NCBI GenBank assembly: GCA_035512775.1
Contig: DATKDI010000049.1
Coordinates: 1-64,000, forward strand
Direction: 5' to 3'
From: JAJNBA01 sp035512775
GTDB taxonomy: Bacteria > Actinomycetota > UBA4738 > HRBIN12
DNA: 64,000 nucleotides
In this document: in pieces, positions 1 to 8,016 of the stretch
Numbering within the stretch: position 1 is the first letter of the stretch
How the letters are laid out: each line of letters begins with the position of its first letter
Notes under the pieces: model-generated
What the model saw: only the letters and a program-made list of their open reading frames with translations
Databases searched by the model: none
What the model was told of the DNA's origin: nothing
Position numbers and translations under genes: made by a program

Positions 1-1
1 C

Positions 2-121
2 TACCGCTCCAACGGAGCCAGGCTCGCCACCCTGTCGTCCTGGATCGACACCTACAATCGGCGCAGACCTCACACCGCGCTGGGTGGGCTCCCGCCGATC
101 TCGCGGGTGCAGACAACGTAG
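2..121 (+). CDS. Transposase (IS481/IS3-type integrase core), C-terminal end, cut by window edge
   Basis: A frame open from base 2 ends at the TAG at 119-121 (39 codons). It reads YRSNGARL near the start and YNRRRPHTALGG followed by PPISR at the end, the usual C-terminus of rve-type integrase cores in IS481/IS3-family transposases. The rest of the gene lies left of the window, so whether the element is intact cannot be judged. No terminal inverted repeat is recognised to its right before the next gene. Confidence 0.75.
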   Translation, partial: YRSNGARLATLSSWIDTYNRRRPHTALGGLPPISRVQTT

Positions 122-134
122 GTGGGAACTACAG

Positions 135-1847
135 CTAGCCGTCCCTGCGGGCTTCGAGCTCGTCCAGCCGCTCAGTGGCCACCCCGTGGGCAGCGTCGGC
201 CGCGGCCTCGTGGCCGGTGATGGCGCGAAGGAACTCGTCGCGGTCGAGCGCGAGAAGCCTGCTGTCGGTCGTCGCGATGACGGTCGCCGTTCTCGGCACG
301 TCGCGGATCAACGCGATCTCGCCGAACGATCCACCCGGGCCGAGCGTCGTGACTCGGCGCCCACCCTCGATGACCTCCACGGCGCCCTCGACGATCGCGT
401 AGAAGCGATCGCCGCCTTCACCCTGCGTGATCACGACGGATCCGTCCGGGACCGAGATCGGGATGAGGTTCCTCGCGAGACGCTCCAGCATCGGCGTCGG
501 GAGCGGGGCGAAGAGCCGCGTCGAGCGCAGGAGCGCCATCTCCTCCGAGGGGATGCGGACCCCGACATCGAGCGCGACGAGGGCTCGGCGACCCAGCAGG
601 GCCGCGGACGGCAGGAGCACGCCGGCGATCAGAAGGGTCCACCGGGGACCGAGCGCCACCACGAGGAGCGAGGCGAGGAAGGCCCCCACGCCTTCGCCGG
701 CCATGTACAACGACTCCAGCACCCCGAAGGCCCTCGAGAGCTGCTTGTCGGGTATCAGCCGCTGCAGCATCACCCGCCCATTCACGTCGGCGAGCGCGCC
801 ACCCGCCCCGCTCATGGCAAGGAAGACTCCCGCGAGGGCGGGCTGGGCGGCGATCCCGGCGATCGAGAGCCCGCTCCACGAGACGCCCCATCGGAACGAG
901 CGGGACGAACGCCACCGCGCCGCGACGCCGATCGCGAGCGCCGCCCCCACCACGGCGCCGATCCCGATCGAGGCGGTCAGGAAGCCGACACCGGCGTCGC
1001 CGGTGCCGATAACTTCGAAGGCCAGGATCACGATCAGCACGTCGACGAATCCCAGCTGGACCATCGCGAGCCCCATCGCCGCGACCAGGAGCAGCGATCG
1101 GCGGTCGCGCGCGACAGCTCGGATCCCGAGTACCGCCTCCGAGGCGACGACCCGGACGCCGGAGCTCCCCCCGCCGTGCGCGGGATCGGTTCGGACCCGG
1201 ATCGAGGCGACGCTCACGGTGCCCAGGAGGAGCAACACGGCGAGCGTCGCATCCACGACGCCGGGTCCTGAGATGGATCCGGGCGCGAGACCCATCAGTG
1301 CTCCGGCCAGCAGTGGTCCCAGGAGGATGCTTGAGCTCTCCAGCAGTCCCGATGCGGCATACGCACTCGAAAGTTCCTCCGGTGTGCGTGCCAGGCGAGG
1401 GAGAAGAGAGGCGTGCGTCGGACGGACGAGCGTCATCACCCATCCGGCCGTGGTGGCCGACCCGTAGACGAGTGGCGACGGCGCGTCGGTGAGGAGCGCG
1501 ACGGCGGCCAGCGCCGTCGTCGCGGTGAGCGAGGCGTACGCGAAGCGCAGCACCCGCTCGCGGCGATGTCGATCCCCCAGGACGGACCCGATCGGCGCGA
1601 GGATCGCGGCGGGGATCAGCTGCAGGAGGCTCACGAGGCCGACCATCACGCTGCCGCCGTCCTCATAGGCGTAGACGATCAACGCGATGAACGCGGCCCA
1701 TTCGGTGATCGTGAACGCGACGTAGGCAGCCAGTGCTTTCGCGATGTCAGGTGATCGGAATGAGCTCCCGAGCGCCGTGAGCGATGTCCGCACGTCGGCG
1801 AGCACCCTCTTGACCGCCGATCCGCTCCTCGGTCCTTCCTCCGCCAC
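135..1847 (-). CDS. MFS transporter with C-terminal cyclic nucleotide-binding domain
   Basis: 570 residues starting with GTG. The first ~430 residues hold about 12 hydrophobic segments typical of the major facilitator superfamily, with a cytoplasmic-loop motif GDRHRRERV near residue 93. From about residue 434 a cyclic nucleotide-monophosphate-binding domain follows: LFAPLPTPMLERLA, then the phosphate-binding cassette FGEIAL (508-513) and PRTATV (518-523), whose Arg normally contacts the cyclic phosphate. The substrate is unknown; the fusion suggests transport gated or tuned by a cyclic nucleotide, or a relic sensor. It is convergent with the transposase fragment and divergent from the cPGS-like gene. 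The start is supported by a -10 hexamer nine bases upstream. Confidence 0.85.
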   Translation of the reverse strand: MAEEGPRSGSAVKRVLADVRTSLTALGSSFRSPDIAKALAAYVAFTITEWAAFIALIVYAYEDGGSVMVGLVSLLQLIPAAILAPIGSVLGDRHRRERVLRFAYASLTATTALAAVALLTDAPSPLVYGSATTAGWVMTLVRPTHASLLPRLARTPEELSSAYAASGLLESSSILLGPLLAGALMGLAPGSISGPGVVDATLAVLLLLGTVSVASIRVRTDPAHGGGSSGVRVVASEAVLGIRAVARDRRSLLLVAAMGLAMVQLGFVDVLIVILAFEVIGTGDAGVGFLTASIGIGAVVGAALAIGVAARWRSSRSFRWGVSWSGLSIAGIAAQPALAGVFLAMSGAGGALADVNGRVMLQRLIPDKQLSRAFGVLESLYMAGEGVGAFLASLLVVALGPRWTLLIAGVLLPSAALLGRRALVALDVGVRIPSEEMALLRSTRLFAPLPTPMLERLARNLIPISVPDGSVVITQGEGGDRFYAIVEGAVEVIEGGRRVTTLGPGGSFGEIALIRDVPRTATVIATTDSRLLALDRDEFLRAITGHEAAADAAHGVATERLDELEARRDG

Positions 1848-1856
1848 GAGGGCAGG

Positions 1857-1862
1857 AGTCTA
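1857..1862 (-). promoter_or_regulatory. -10 hexamer TAGACT of MFS-CNB gene (leaderless type)
   Basis: TAGACT on the minus strand ends nine bases before the GTG at 1847. No Shine-Dalgarno sequence lies between them, so the transcript probably begins at or near the start codon. Confidence 0.5.
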
Positions 1863-1963
1863 GGTCAGCGTTGCCCGTGTTGGGCTACAGTCGCCTCTGA
1901 AGAGCGGGCGCTTCGCGCACCTGCCCGCGCATCACACCACCCTCTCCTGAAAGGACCCCGGCC

Positions 1964-3286
1964 ATGCCGCGTCGTGTCCTGATCATGGGAGCCGCGGGTC
2001 GCGACTTCCACAACTTCAACGTCGTCTACCGCAACGACCCCGCGATCGAGGTCGTCGCGTTCACCGCGACGCAGATCCCATACATCGACGACCGCATGTA
2101 CCCGGCGGCGCTCGCCGGGGATCGCTACCCCGAGGGCATCCGGATCTACGAGGAGGACGAGCTGCCGCGTCTGATCCGTCAGCTGGATGTCGATGACGTG
2201 GTGTTCGCCTATTCCGACGTCTCGCATGAGCACGTGATGCACAAGGCGAGCGAGGCGCTCGCGGCCGGCGCGAACTTCCTTCTGCTCGGGCCCGGCGCCA
2301 CGATGCTGAAGCCGGCCATCCCCACCGTGGCCGTGACGGCCGTGCGGACCGGCGTCGGGAAGTCACAGACCACACGTGCGGTCGCCGCGACGTTGAAAGA
2401 AGCGGGGAAGAAGGTCGTGGCGGTGCGGCACCCGATGCCCTACGGCGACCTGACCGCTCAGCGCGTGCAGCGGTTCGCGGAGCTCGAGGACCTCGACCGG
2501 CATCACTGCACGATCGAAGAGCGTGAGGAGTACGAGCCGCACATCGCGAGCGGGACCGTGATCTACGCCGGTGTCGACTATGCCGAGATCCTCGAGCAAG
2601 CGCAGGCCGAGGCCGACGTGCTTCTGTGGGACGGGGGCAACAACGACCTTCCCTTCTATCTCCCGGATGTCCACATCGCGCTCGTCGACCCGCTTCGGGT
2701 CGGCCACGAGACGCGGTACCACCCCGGAGAGGCCAACCTCCGTCGCGCCGACGTCGTCCTGATCAACAAGATCGATTCGTCGACACCCGAGCAGGTCGCT
2801 CAGCTCGAGGCGACGATCGCCGACACGAACCCGATGGCGACGGTCGTCAGGGCGAACTCCAAGGTGTCGGTGGACGACCCCGATGCGATCGCCGGCAAGC
2901 GGGTGCTCGTGATCGAAGACGGCCCGACGCTCACGCACGGCGAGATGAAGATCGGCGCCGGTGTGGTCGCCGCGCAACGGCTCGGCGCGGCCGAGATCGT
3001 GGACCCGCGGCCTTGGGCGGTGGGCACGATCGCCGAGACGTTCGAGAAGTACGACGTCGGCGCGGTCCTGCCCGCCATGGGGTACAGCCAGGGTCAGCTC
3101 GACGAGATGGCGAAGATCATCGACGCGGCCGACGTCGACCTCGTCGTGATCGGGACCCCGATCGATCTGCGGCACGTGATCGACATCAGCAAGCCCGCGG
3201 TCCGGGTGCGCTACGAGCTCGAGGTGCTTCCGGATTCTCCGCAACTGCTCGACGTGCTGGAGCCTGTGCTCTCGCAGCGGTCGTAG
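1964..3286 (+). CDS. Cyclic 2,3-diphosphoglycerate synthetase-like P-loop protein (COG2403)
   Basis: 440 residues, close to the length of archaeal cyclic 2,3-diphosphoglycerate synthetase. It opens with a Rossmann-like segment RRVLIMGAAGRDFHNFN, then a P-loop AVRTGVGKSQTT (126-137), a Walker B-like WDGGNND (222-228) and NKID (268-271), the base-recognition motif of GTPases. Archaeal members make the thermoprotectant cyclic DPG; bacterial homologues are mostly uncharacterised 'predicted GTPases', so the reaction here is uncertain. The start is preceded by the Shine-Dalgarno AAAGGA. The gene is followed after 32 bases by carbamate kinase, suggesting one transcription unit and a link to acyl/carbamoyl phosphate metabolism (inference). 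Confidence 0.75.
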   Translation: MPRRVLIMGAAGRDFHNFNVVYRNDPAIEVVAFTATQIPYIDDRMYPAALAGDRYPEGIRIYEEDELPRLIRQLDVDDVVFAYSDVSHEHVMHKASEALAAGANFLLLGPGATMLKPAIPTVAVTAVRTGVGKSQTTRAVAATLKEAGKKVVAVRHPMPYGDLTAQRVQRFAELEDLDRHHCTIEEREEYEPHIASGTVIYAGVDYAEILEQAQAEADVLLWDGGNNDLPFYLPDVHIALVDPLRVGHETRYHPGEANLRRADVVLINKIDSSTPEQVAQLEATIADTNPMATVVRANSKVSVDDPDAIAGKRVLVIEDGPTLTHGEMKIGAGVVAAQRLGAAEIVDPRPWAVGTIAETFEKYDVGAVLPAMGYSQGQLDEMAKIIDAADVDLVVIGTPIDLRHVIDISKPAVRVRYELEVLPDSPQLLDVLEPVLSQRS

Positions 3287-3318
3287 CCCGAACGGTCCGG
3301 TGAAGGGAGCCGCGGAAC

Positions 3319-4257
3319 ATGGAACGCGTCGTGGTCGCGCTCGGCGGCAACGCGCTGCTCCGTCGCGGGGCGGACGACACGTTCGAGGAGATGTGCCGCG
3401 CGGCCCGCGCCGCCGCGGAGCGGATCGCCGACATCGCAGCAGAGGGCTGGGAGGTCGTGGTCACCCACGGCAACGGTCCGCAGGTCGGCCGGATCCTGCT
3501 CCAGCAGGAGGCGGCTGCCAAGACGGTCTCGCCGATGCCGCTCGACGTCTGCGGCGCCGAGAGCCAGGGACTGATCGGCTACCTGCTGCAGGTCACCATC
3601 GGAGACGTGTTCTTCGAGCGTGGGATGGAGCGTCCGGTAGCCACGGTGCTCACGTTGACCAGGGTGCGTCCGAACGACCCCGCCTTCCGCAAGCCCACGA
3701 AGTTCATCGGTCCCTTCTACACGGCGGCCCAGGCCCGGAAGCTCGAGGAGCAGCGAGGCTGGGTGATGAAGGAGGATCCGCACGGAGGCTGGCGCCGAGT
3801 CGTGCCTTCGCCCCGACCGTACTCGATCGTCGAGACACCGGTGCTCACGAAGCTGGTCGCCGACGGCGTGATCGTGATCGCCGGCGGTGGCGGGGGCGTG
3901 CCGGTGATCGAGAAGGGCCCGCGGCTGATCGGCAAGGAAGGCGTCGTGGACAAGGACCTCGCGGCGGCGATCCTGGCCGCCGAGGTGGAGGCGAGCACCC
4001 TGTTGATCCTCACCGACGTGAAGAAGGTGCAACGAGGGTTCGGCACGCTCTATCCCGAGGAGATCGACCGGATGACCACCGACGAGGCTGCCGGGCTACT
4101 CGATCGGGGGGAGTTCGGCGCCGGCTCGATGGGACCGAAGATCCAGGCGGCGATCGACTTCCTCGAAGCGGGTGGCCGTCGCGTGATGATCGGAGAGCTC
4201 GAGGACGCCACGACGATCCTGCGTGGCGAGGCGGGCACCGCGATCGTGCCGTCGTGA
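3319..4257 (+). CDS. arcC: Carbamate kinase
   Basis: 312 residues, the usual size for the family. Amino-acid-kinase-fold motifs are clear: VVVALGGNALLRRG at the N-terminus for phosphate binding, VVTHGNGPQVG near residue 50, and GGGGGVPV in the nucleotide region. The enzyme interconverts ATP + carbamate and ADP + carbamoyl phosphate, normally the ATP-yielding last step of the arginine deiminase or purine/allantoin routes. No arcA or arcB is in the window; an ornithine aminotransferase lies at 26.6-27.8 kb but far away. Shine-Dalgarno-like GAAGGGAG precedes the ATG. Its stop overlaps the GTG of the next gene by four bases (GTGA), so the two are probably co-translated. Confidence 0.92.
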   Translation: MERVVVALGGNALLRRGADDTFEEMCRAARAAAERIADIAAEGWEVVVTHGNGPQVGRILLQQEAAAKTVSPMPLDVCGAESQGLIGYLLQVTIGDVFFERGMERPVATVLTLTRVRPNDPAFRKPTKFIGPFYTAAQARKLEEQRGWVMKEDPHGGWRRVVPSPRPYSIVETPVLTKLVADGVIVIAGGGGGVPVIEKGPRLIGKEGVVDKDLAAAILAAEVEASTLLILTDVKKVQRGFGTLYPEEIDRMTTDEAAGLLDRGEFGAGSMGPKIQAAIDFLEAGGRRVMIGELEDATTILRGEAGTAIVPS

Positions 4258-4919
4258 GCACGCAGATCCGGGTCGCCACCTGGAACGTTCACGGCCTCCG
4301 AACCGGGGTCGAGGCCGTGGCGCGTGTCGTTCGTGGTGAGAGGGTGGACATCCTGATGCTCCAGGAGTCCGGGCCGCGCGGTCGCCTTCGCGCGCTCGGC
4401 GCGACCCTCGGGATGGTCGTCTGCCTCGACCCTCCCGCGTTCCCTCGTCGACGTATCCAGAACGCGTTGTTGGTGCGACCGCCGAGACAGGTCCGGTCGC
4501 ATCGACTCGTCCGGTTCGACGGGGGGTCGCTCATCCACCCGAGGGGAGCGCTGATCGCCCGGCTCGACGACGTGACGGCCATCTCCGTGCACTTCGGGCT
4601 GGAGAGTGCGGAACGAGCGCGCCACGTTCCCCAGCTCCTCGAGATCGTTCGCGACGTCGAGCAACCCGTGGTGGTAGGCGGAGACCTGAACGCGCGTCCG
4701 GAAGACGGCTCGCCGGCGAGGATCGCGGCGAGCTATCCGGACGTGTGGACGGGTGTCGGCGAGGGAGGAGGATCGACGTACCCCTCGTCCGACGCAACTG
4801 CCCGGATCGACTACCTCTTCGCGGGTCCGGCTGTCCAGCCGCTCCGCGCCTGGACCGTCGGCGGCAGGGTCTCCGACCACCTCATGGTGGTCGCCGACCT
4901 TCGGATCAGCGAGGACTAG
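4254..4919 (+). CDS. Endonuclease/exonuclease/phosphatase (EEP) family protein
   Basis: 221 residues from the GTG that overlaps the carbamate kinase stop. EEP-fold signatures are in order: VATWNVHGLR with the first metal-site Asn, MLQESGP containing the metal-binding Glu, VVGGDLNARPED with the paired Asp/Asn, and GRVSDHLMV with the terminal Asp-His. The family includes DNases, sphingomyelinases and inositol phosphatases; no signal peptide is visible, so a cytoplasmic DNase or phosphatase is more likely than a secreted enzyme. The C-terminus meets that of a small minus-strand membrane protein with four bases of overlap. Confidence 0.82.
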   Translation: MSTQIRVATWNVHGLRTGVEAVARVVRGERVDILMLQESGPRGRLRALGATLGMVVCLDPPAFPRRRIQNALLVRPPRQVRSHRLVRFDGGSLIHPRGALIARLDDVTAISVHFGLESAERARHVPQLLEIVRDVEQPVVVGGDLNARPEDGSPARIAASYPDVWTGVGEGGGSTYPSSDATARIDYLFAGPAVQPLRAWTVGGRVSDHLMVVADLRISED

Positions 4920-5053
4920 CGGGAACGCCGTGCTCGCACGGGGTTCCGGAAGAACTGGATCGCCATGAAGAGGCCGAAGATGGTCACGGCGCCCACCAGT
5001 AGCGACAGCAGCCCGATGAAGAACCACTCGAGGAATCCGTTGATCGCCAGCAT
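4916..5053 (-). CDS. Small single-span membrane protein, 45 residues
   Basis: A 45-codon frame from ATG at 5053: MLAINGFLEW, then a hydrophobic run rich in Leu/Ile/Val/Phe (about residues 11-35), ending in basic NPVRARRSR, so one transmembrane helix with a positively charged tail. A longer reading from the ATG at 5062 (three more residues) is possible, but a -10 hexamer TAGGAT at 5061-5066 seven bases before the 5053 ATG favours the shorter form as a leaderless gene. Function unknown. It is divergent from pfkA, whose own -10 lies only 30 bases away. Confidence 0.6.
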   Translation of the reverse strand: MLAINGFLEWFFIGLLSLLVGAVTIFGLFMAIQFFRNPVRARRSR

Positions 5054-5060
5054 CGCCCAC

Positions 5061-5066
5061 ATCCTA
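5061..5066 (-). promoter_or_regulatory. -10 hexamer TAGGAT of the 45-residue membrane protein
   Basis: TAGGAT on the minus strand, seven bases before the ATG at 5053; its position supports the short start and leaderless transcription. Confidence 0.45.
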
Positions 5067-5093
5067 CCGAGCGGGTGCGCGCCGGCCGTTCGG

Positions 5094-5099
5094 TAGGGT
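5094..5099 (+). promoter_or_regulatory. -10 hexamer TAGGGT of pfkA (leaderless type)
   Basis: TAGGGT followed by six bases and then the ATG of the phosphofructokinase; no ribosome-binding sequence fits in between. Confidence 0.5.
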
Positions 5100-5105
5100 G
5101 GCGTC

Positions 5106-6134
5106 ATGCGTCTCGGCGTCCTGACTGGCGGCGGAGACTGCCCTGGACTGAACGCGGTGATCCGCGCGGTCGTCCGCCGCGGCATCCGCGCCCACGGGAT
5201 GGAGTTCGTCGGCATCCAGGACGGGTGGCGCGGTCTCCTCGATGACGCGACCCAGCCTCTCGGCATCGCCGAGACGACCGGCATCCTCCCTCGCGGGGGC
5301 ACGATCCTCGGATCGTCCGGTGCGAACCCCTACCGGTTCGAGGACGGGCCGGCGAAGGTCGTCGCGACGCTCGAACGGCACGGCCTGGACGGGCTCGTCG
5401 CGATCGGCGGCGAGGGTACGCTCGGCGCGGCGGCGCGGCTGGCCGAGGAAGGGCTCAAGGTGGTCGGTGTCCCGAAGACGATCGACAACGACCTGGGCGG
5501 TACCGACGTGACGGTGGGCTTCCACACCGCCGTGCAGGTGGCGACCGATGCGATCGACCGCCTGCATTCGACCGCGGAGAGCCACGACCGGGTGATGCTC
5601 GTCGAGGTGATGGGTCGGAACGCGGGCTGGATCGCCGTGTACGCCGGTATGGCGGGCGGCGCCGACGCGATCATGATCCCCGAGCAGCCCTTCGACCTCG
5701 ACACGGGCTGCGACCATCTCCGGCATCGGCACGCGAGCCGGAGCTCGTTCTCGATCGTCGTCGTGGCGGAGGGCGCCGTCCCCAAGGAAGGGACCCTGGA
5801 GCTGCCCGAGCCTCCCGTGGATGAGAACGGGTTCCCTCGGCTGGGTGGCGTTGCCTACCACCTCGCGCCCGAGATCGAGAAGCGGACCGGGTTCCAGACA
5901 CGCGTCACGATCCTCGGGCACGTGCAGCGCGGCGGTTCGCCCGTGGCGTTCGACCGAGTCCTCGGAACCCGTTTCGGGATCGCCGCCGCGGATCTGGCTG
6001 CGGCGGGCGGCTGGGGCAGGATGGTCGCCAGGAAGGCCCAGGACATCGGAGATGTGACGCTCGCGGAGGCCGTCGCCCAGCGGAACCTGCTCACACCGGA
6101 GCTGTACCGCGAAGCCGAGGTGTTCTTCGGGTAG
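5106..6134 (+). CDS. pfkA: 6-phosphofructokinase, ATP-type active site (group III)
   Basis: 342 residues. Phosphates are bound by LTGGGDCPGLNA (6-17). The nucleotide site reads GGEGTLGAA with Gly at position 104, and PKTIDND with Lys at 124; Gly104 is the residue that permits ATP, whereas PPi enzymes carry Asp104. Gly104 plus Lys124 is the combination seen in Streptomyces-type ATP-dependent PFKs. Catalytic TIDND and the sugar-phosphate loop VMGRNAGW are intact. It phosphorylates fructose 6-phosphate in glycolysis. A second PFK with the PPi-type residues follows 30 bases downstream with its own -10, so the two can be expressed separately. Confidence 0.93.
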   Translation: MRLGVLTGGGDCPGLNAVIRAVVRRGIRAHGMEFVGIQDGWRGLLDDATQPLGIAETTGILPRGGTILGSSGANPYRFEDGPAKVVATLERHGLDGLVAIGGEGTLGAAARLAEEGLKVVGVPKTIDNDLGGTDVTVGFHTAVQVATDAIDRLHSTAESHDRVMLVEVMGRNAGWIAVYAGMAGGADAIMIPEQPFDLDTGCDHLRHRHASRSSFSIVVVAEGAVPKEGTLELPEPPVDENGFPRLGGVAYHLAPEIEKRTGFQTRVTILGHVQRGGSPVAFDRVLGTRFGIAAADLAAAGGWGRMVARKAQDIGDVTLAEAVAQRNLLTPELYREAEVFFG

Positions 6135-6152
6135 AGAGCCGAGGACCGGTTG

Positions 6153-6158
6153 TAGGGT
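6153..6158 (+). promoter_or_regulatory. -10 hexamer TAGGGT of the second phosphofructokinase
   Basis: TAGGGT, six bases before the ATG at 6165, identical in sequence and spacing to the element in front of the first phosphofructokinase. Confidence 0.5.
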
Positions 6159-6164
6159 CGACAC

Positions 6165-7313
6165 ATGCGCATCGGCATCCTCACGGGCGGCGGCGACGTC
6201 CCAGGGCTGAACGCCTCCATCAAGGCCGCGACCAACCGTGCCGTCGGCGACGGGCACAAAGTGGTCGGGATCCGTCGGGGCTGGGCGGGACTCCTGGAGC
6301 TCGACCCCGGCGACCCCGAGACGGTCCGAACCCACACAGTCGCGCTGGATCCCGACGTCGTTCGGACGATCGACCGGACCGGTGGCACGATCCTCCACAC
6401 CTCGCGGACGAACCCGGCGAAGGTGCGTGCGTCCGACGAACCCGACTTCCTGAAAGCCGGCCGTGTGGACGACGAAGCGCGGGATCACACCCTGCACGTG
6501 ATGAAGGTGCTGGATCACCTCGGGATCGACGCGCTGATCCCGATCGGTGGCGACGACACGCTCTCGTTCGCGCTTCGATTGCACGACGAGGGCGTCCCGG
6601 TGGTCGCGGTCCCGAAGACGATGGACAACGACGTCCACGGCACGGATTACTGCATCGGGTTCTCGACCGCGGTCACGCGAACGGTGATCTTCATCCACCA
6701 GCTGCGGACGAGCGCCGGCTCGCACGAGCGCCTCGCGGTCGTCGAGGTCTTCGGCCGGTACAGCGGGGAGACGTCACTCGTGTCCGCGTACCTCTCGGGG
6801 ATGGATCGCGCGATCATCAGCGAGGTCCCGTTCGACGTCGAGAAGCTCGCCACGTTCCTGATGGACGACAAGCGGAAGAACCCCTCCCGCTACGCGATGA
6901 CCACGATCTCCGAGGGAGCGCACTTCGTCGGCGGCGAGATGGTGATGGGAGGGAACGCCGACGCCTACGGGCACCGCAAGCTCGGCGGGATCGGGGCGCA
7001 GACCGGCGAGGCGCTGAAGGAGATCACGGGCGAGGGGATCATCTATCAGCAGATCGGCTACCTGATGCGCTCGGGCCAGCCCGATTCGCTCGATCTGATG
7101 GTGGCGATCAACTACGCGGTGATGGCAGCGGACCTGCTCCTCGAGGGCACGCACGGACGACTGGTCGCGTTACGGAACGGGAGCTACGTCAACGTGCCGC
7201 TCGAGGTCGTCCGGCAGGGCGTGAAGCGAGCCGACGTGGACGCCCTCTACGACGTGGACGAGTACCGACCGAAGATCCGCCACGTCGACGGCAAACCCAT
7301 GTTCCTGTACTGA
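6165..7313 (+). CDS. pfp: Phosphofructokinase with diphosphate-dependent signature (PPi-PFK)
   Basis: 382 residues, about 40 longer than the neighbouring PFK. Motifs: LTGGGDVPGLNAS at the N-terminus, GGDDTLSFA (128-136) and PKTMDND (150-156). The Asp-Asp of GGDD together with the Lys of PKTMDND is the diagnostic pair for PPi instead of ATP as phosphoryl donor. VFGRYSGETS is the sugar-phosphate loop. PPi-PFK works reversibly at fructose 6-phosphate/fructose 1,6-bisphosphate and can serve glycolysis or gluconeogenesis. The pairing with an ATP-type enzyme suggests flux switching by energy state (inference). Donor preference is predicted from residues only. Confidence 0.88.
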   Translation: MRIGILTGGGDVPGLNASIKAATNRAVGDGHKVVGIRRGWAGLLELDPGDPETVRTHTVALDPDVVRTIDRTGGTILHTSRTNPAKVRASDEPDFLKAGRVDDEARDHTLHVMKVLDHLGIDALIPIGGDDTLSFALRLHDEGVPVVAVPKTMDNDVHGTDYCIGFSTAVTRTVIFIHQLRTSAGSHERLAVVEVFGRYSGETSLVSAYLSGMDRAIISEVPFDVEKLATFLMDDKRKNPSRYAMTTISEGAHFVGGEMVMGGNADAYGHRKLGGIGAQTGEALKEITGEGIIYQQIGYLMRSGQPDSLDLMVAINYAVMAADLLLEGTHGRLVALRNGSYVNVPLEVVRQGVKRADVDALYDVDEYRPKIRHVDGKPMFLY

Positions 7314-7403
7314 CCGCCCGGCCGCTCTTGACCGGCTCTGGCAGTGGAAGGCATGCTTCGGGGCGCAAGCGCAGTTCACCCAAGCCGGGGGAGGAGAGAG
7401 CGG

Positions 7404-7976
7404 ATGTCGATCCGCCGGTCGCGTCGTTCGAAGGAAAACGTCGTCTTCCATTGCCCGGCATGCTTCGCCGACCGCGTCGGCACCCTGCGTCGGGGGCCGT
7501 GGCGCGCATGGCCAGACGACCGTGCCGACGACGGCGATCACATCACGTGCACGGGCTGCGGCAGCCAGATCCATCCCTGCAATGTGGTCGACTCCGTCAC
7601 GGCCACCGCGTTCAGCACGCGGTTGTTCTCCGGGGTGCGGAGCCTGATGGCGAGCATCGTGTCCGCCGGTCCCGTGGGCGAGAGCCTCCACGAGCCGGCC
7701 GTGGAGGCCGTTCGAACGTTCAGCTCGCTCCCGTACTCCCGCGGTCGGCTCCAGGAGGATCTCGCTGCCCCGGATCTCGGGAGTCGGCTACGCGGGGATC
7801 TGATCCTGCTGGCCGAGCAGCTGGACGCCCGGGCGGCGGACGTGTTGCTGGGCCGGGCCGCGCAGCTTGCGTCCCTGCAGGGCGGAGCGACCGAACCGCA
7901 GCGAGCGATCCTGAACGACGCGGCGACCTACTTAGGACGGGGGCGGGCTCGTCGCGCCGAGCGGTCGACGGCCTGA
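7404..7976 (+). CDS. Zinc-ribbon protein with TerB-like helical C-terminal domain
   Basis: 190 residues from the ATG at 7404, chosen because GGGGGAGGAGAG lies just upstream; a longer frame from 7344 is less likely. The N-terminal part carries CPAC (about residue 17) and CTGC (about residue 49) that would bind one zinc. The C-terminal ~90 residues are helical and resemble the TerB-like acidic helical domain (for example YSRGRLQEDLAAPDLG and LILLAEQLDARAADVLL). Family members are often linked to J-domain proteins or stress responses, but no function can be stated. It sits alone between the PFK pair and the aldolase. Confidence 0.6.
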   Translation: MSIRRSRRSKENVVFHCPACFADRVGTLRRGPWRAWPDDRADDGDHITCTGCGSQIHPCNVVDSVTATAFSTRLFSGVRSLMASIVSAGPVGESLHEPAVEAVRTFSSLPYSRGRLQEDLAAPDLGSRLRGDLILLAEQLDARAADVLLGRAAQLASLQGGATEPQRAILNDAATYLGRGRARRAERSTA

Positions 7977-8002
7977 GCACCGGTCGTCGGTCCGGCTCCC
8001 GA

Positions 8003-8008
8003 TACACT
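8003..8008 (+). promoter_or_regulatory. -10 hexamer TACACT of threonine aldolase gene
   Basis: TACACT, eight bases before the ATG at 8017; no Shine-Dalgarno sequence between (CGCGCGGG). Confidence 0.5.
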
Positions 8009-8016
8009 CGCGCGGG

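Noticed and set aside
84..1467. Long plus-strand frames opposite the MFS-CNB gene
   Set aside because: They are antisense shadows with Arg-rich, repetitive composition; the minus-strand frame has clear transporter and cyclic nucleotide-binding motifs.
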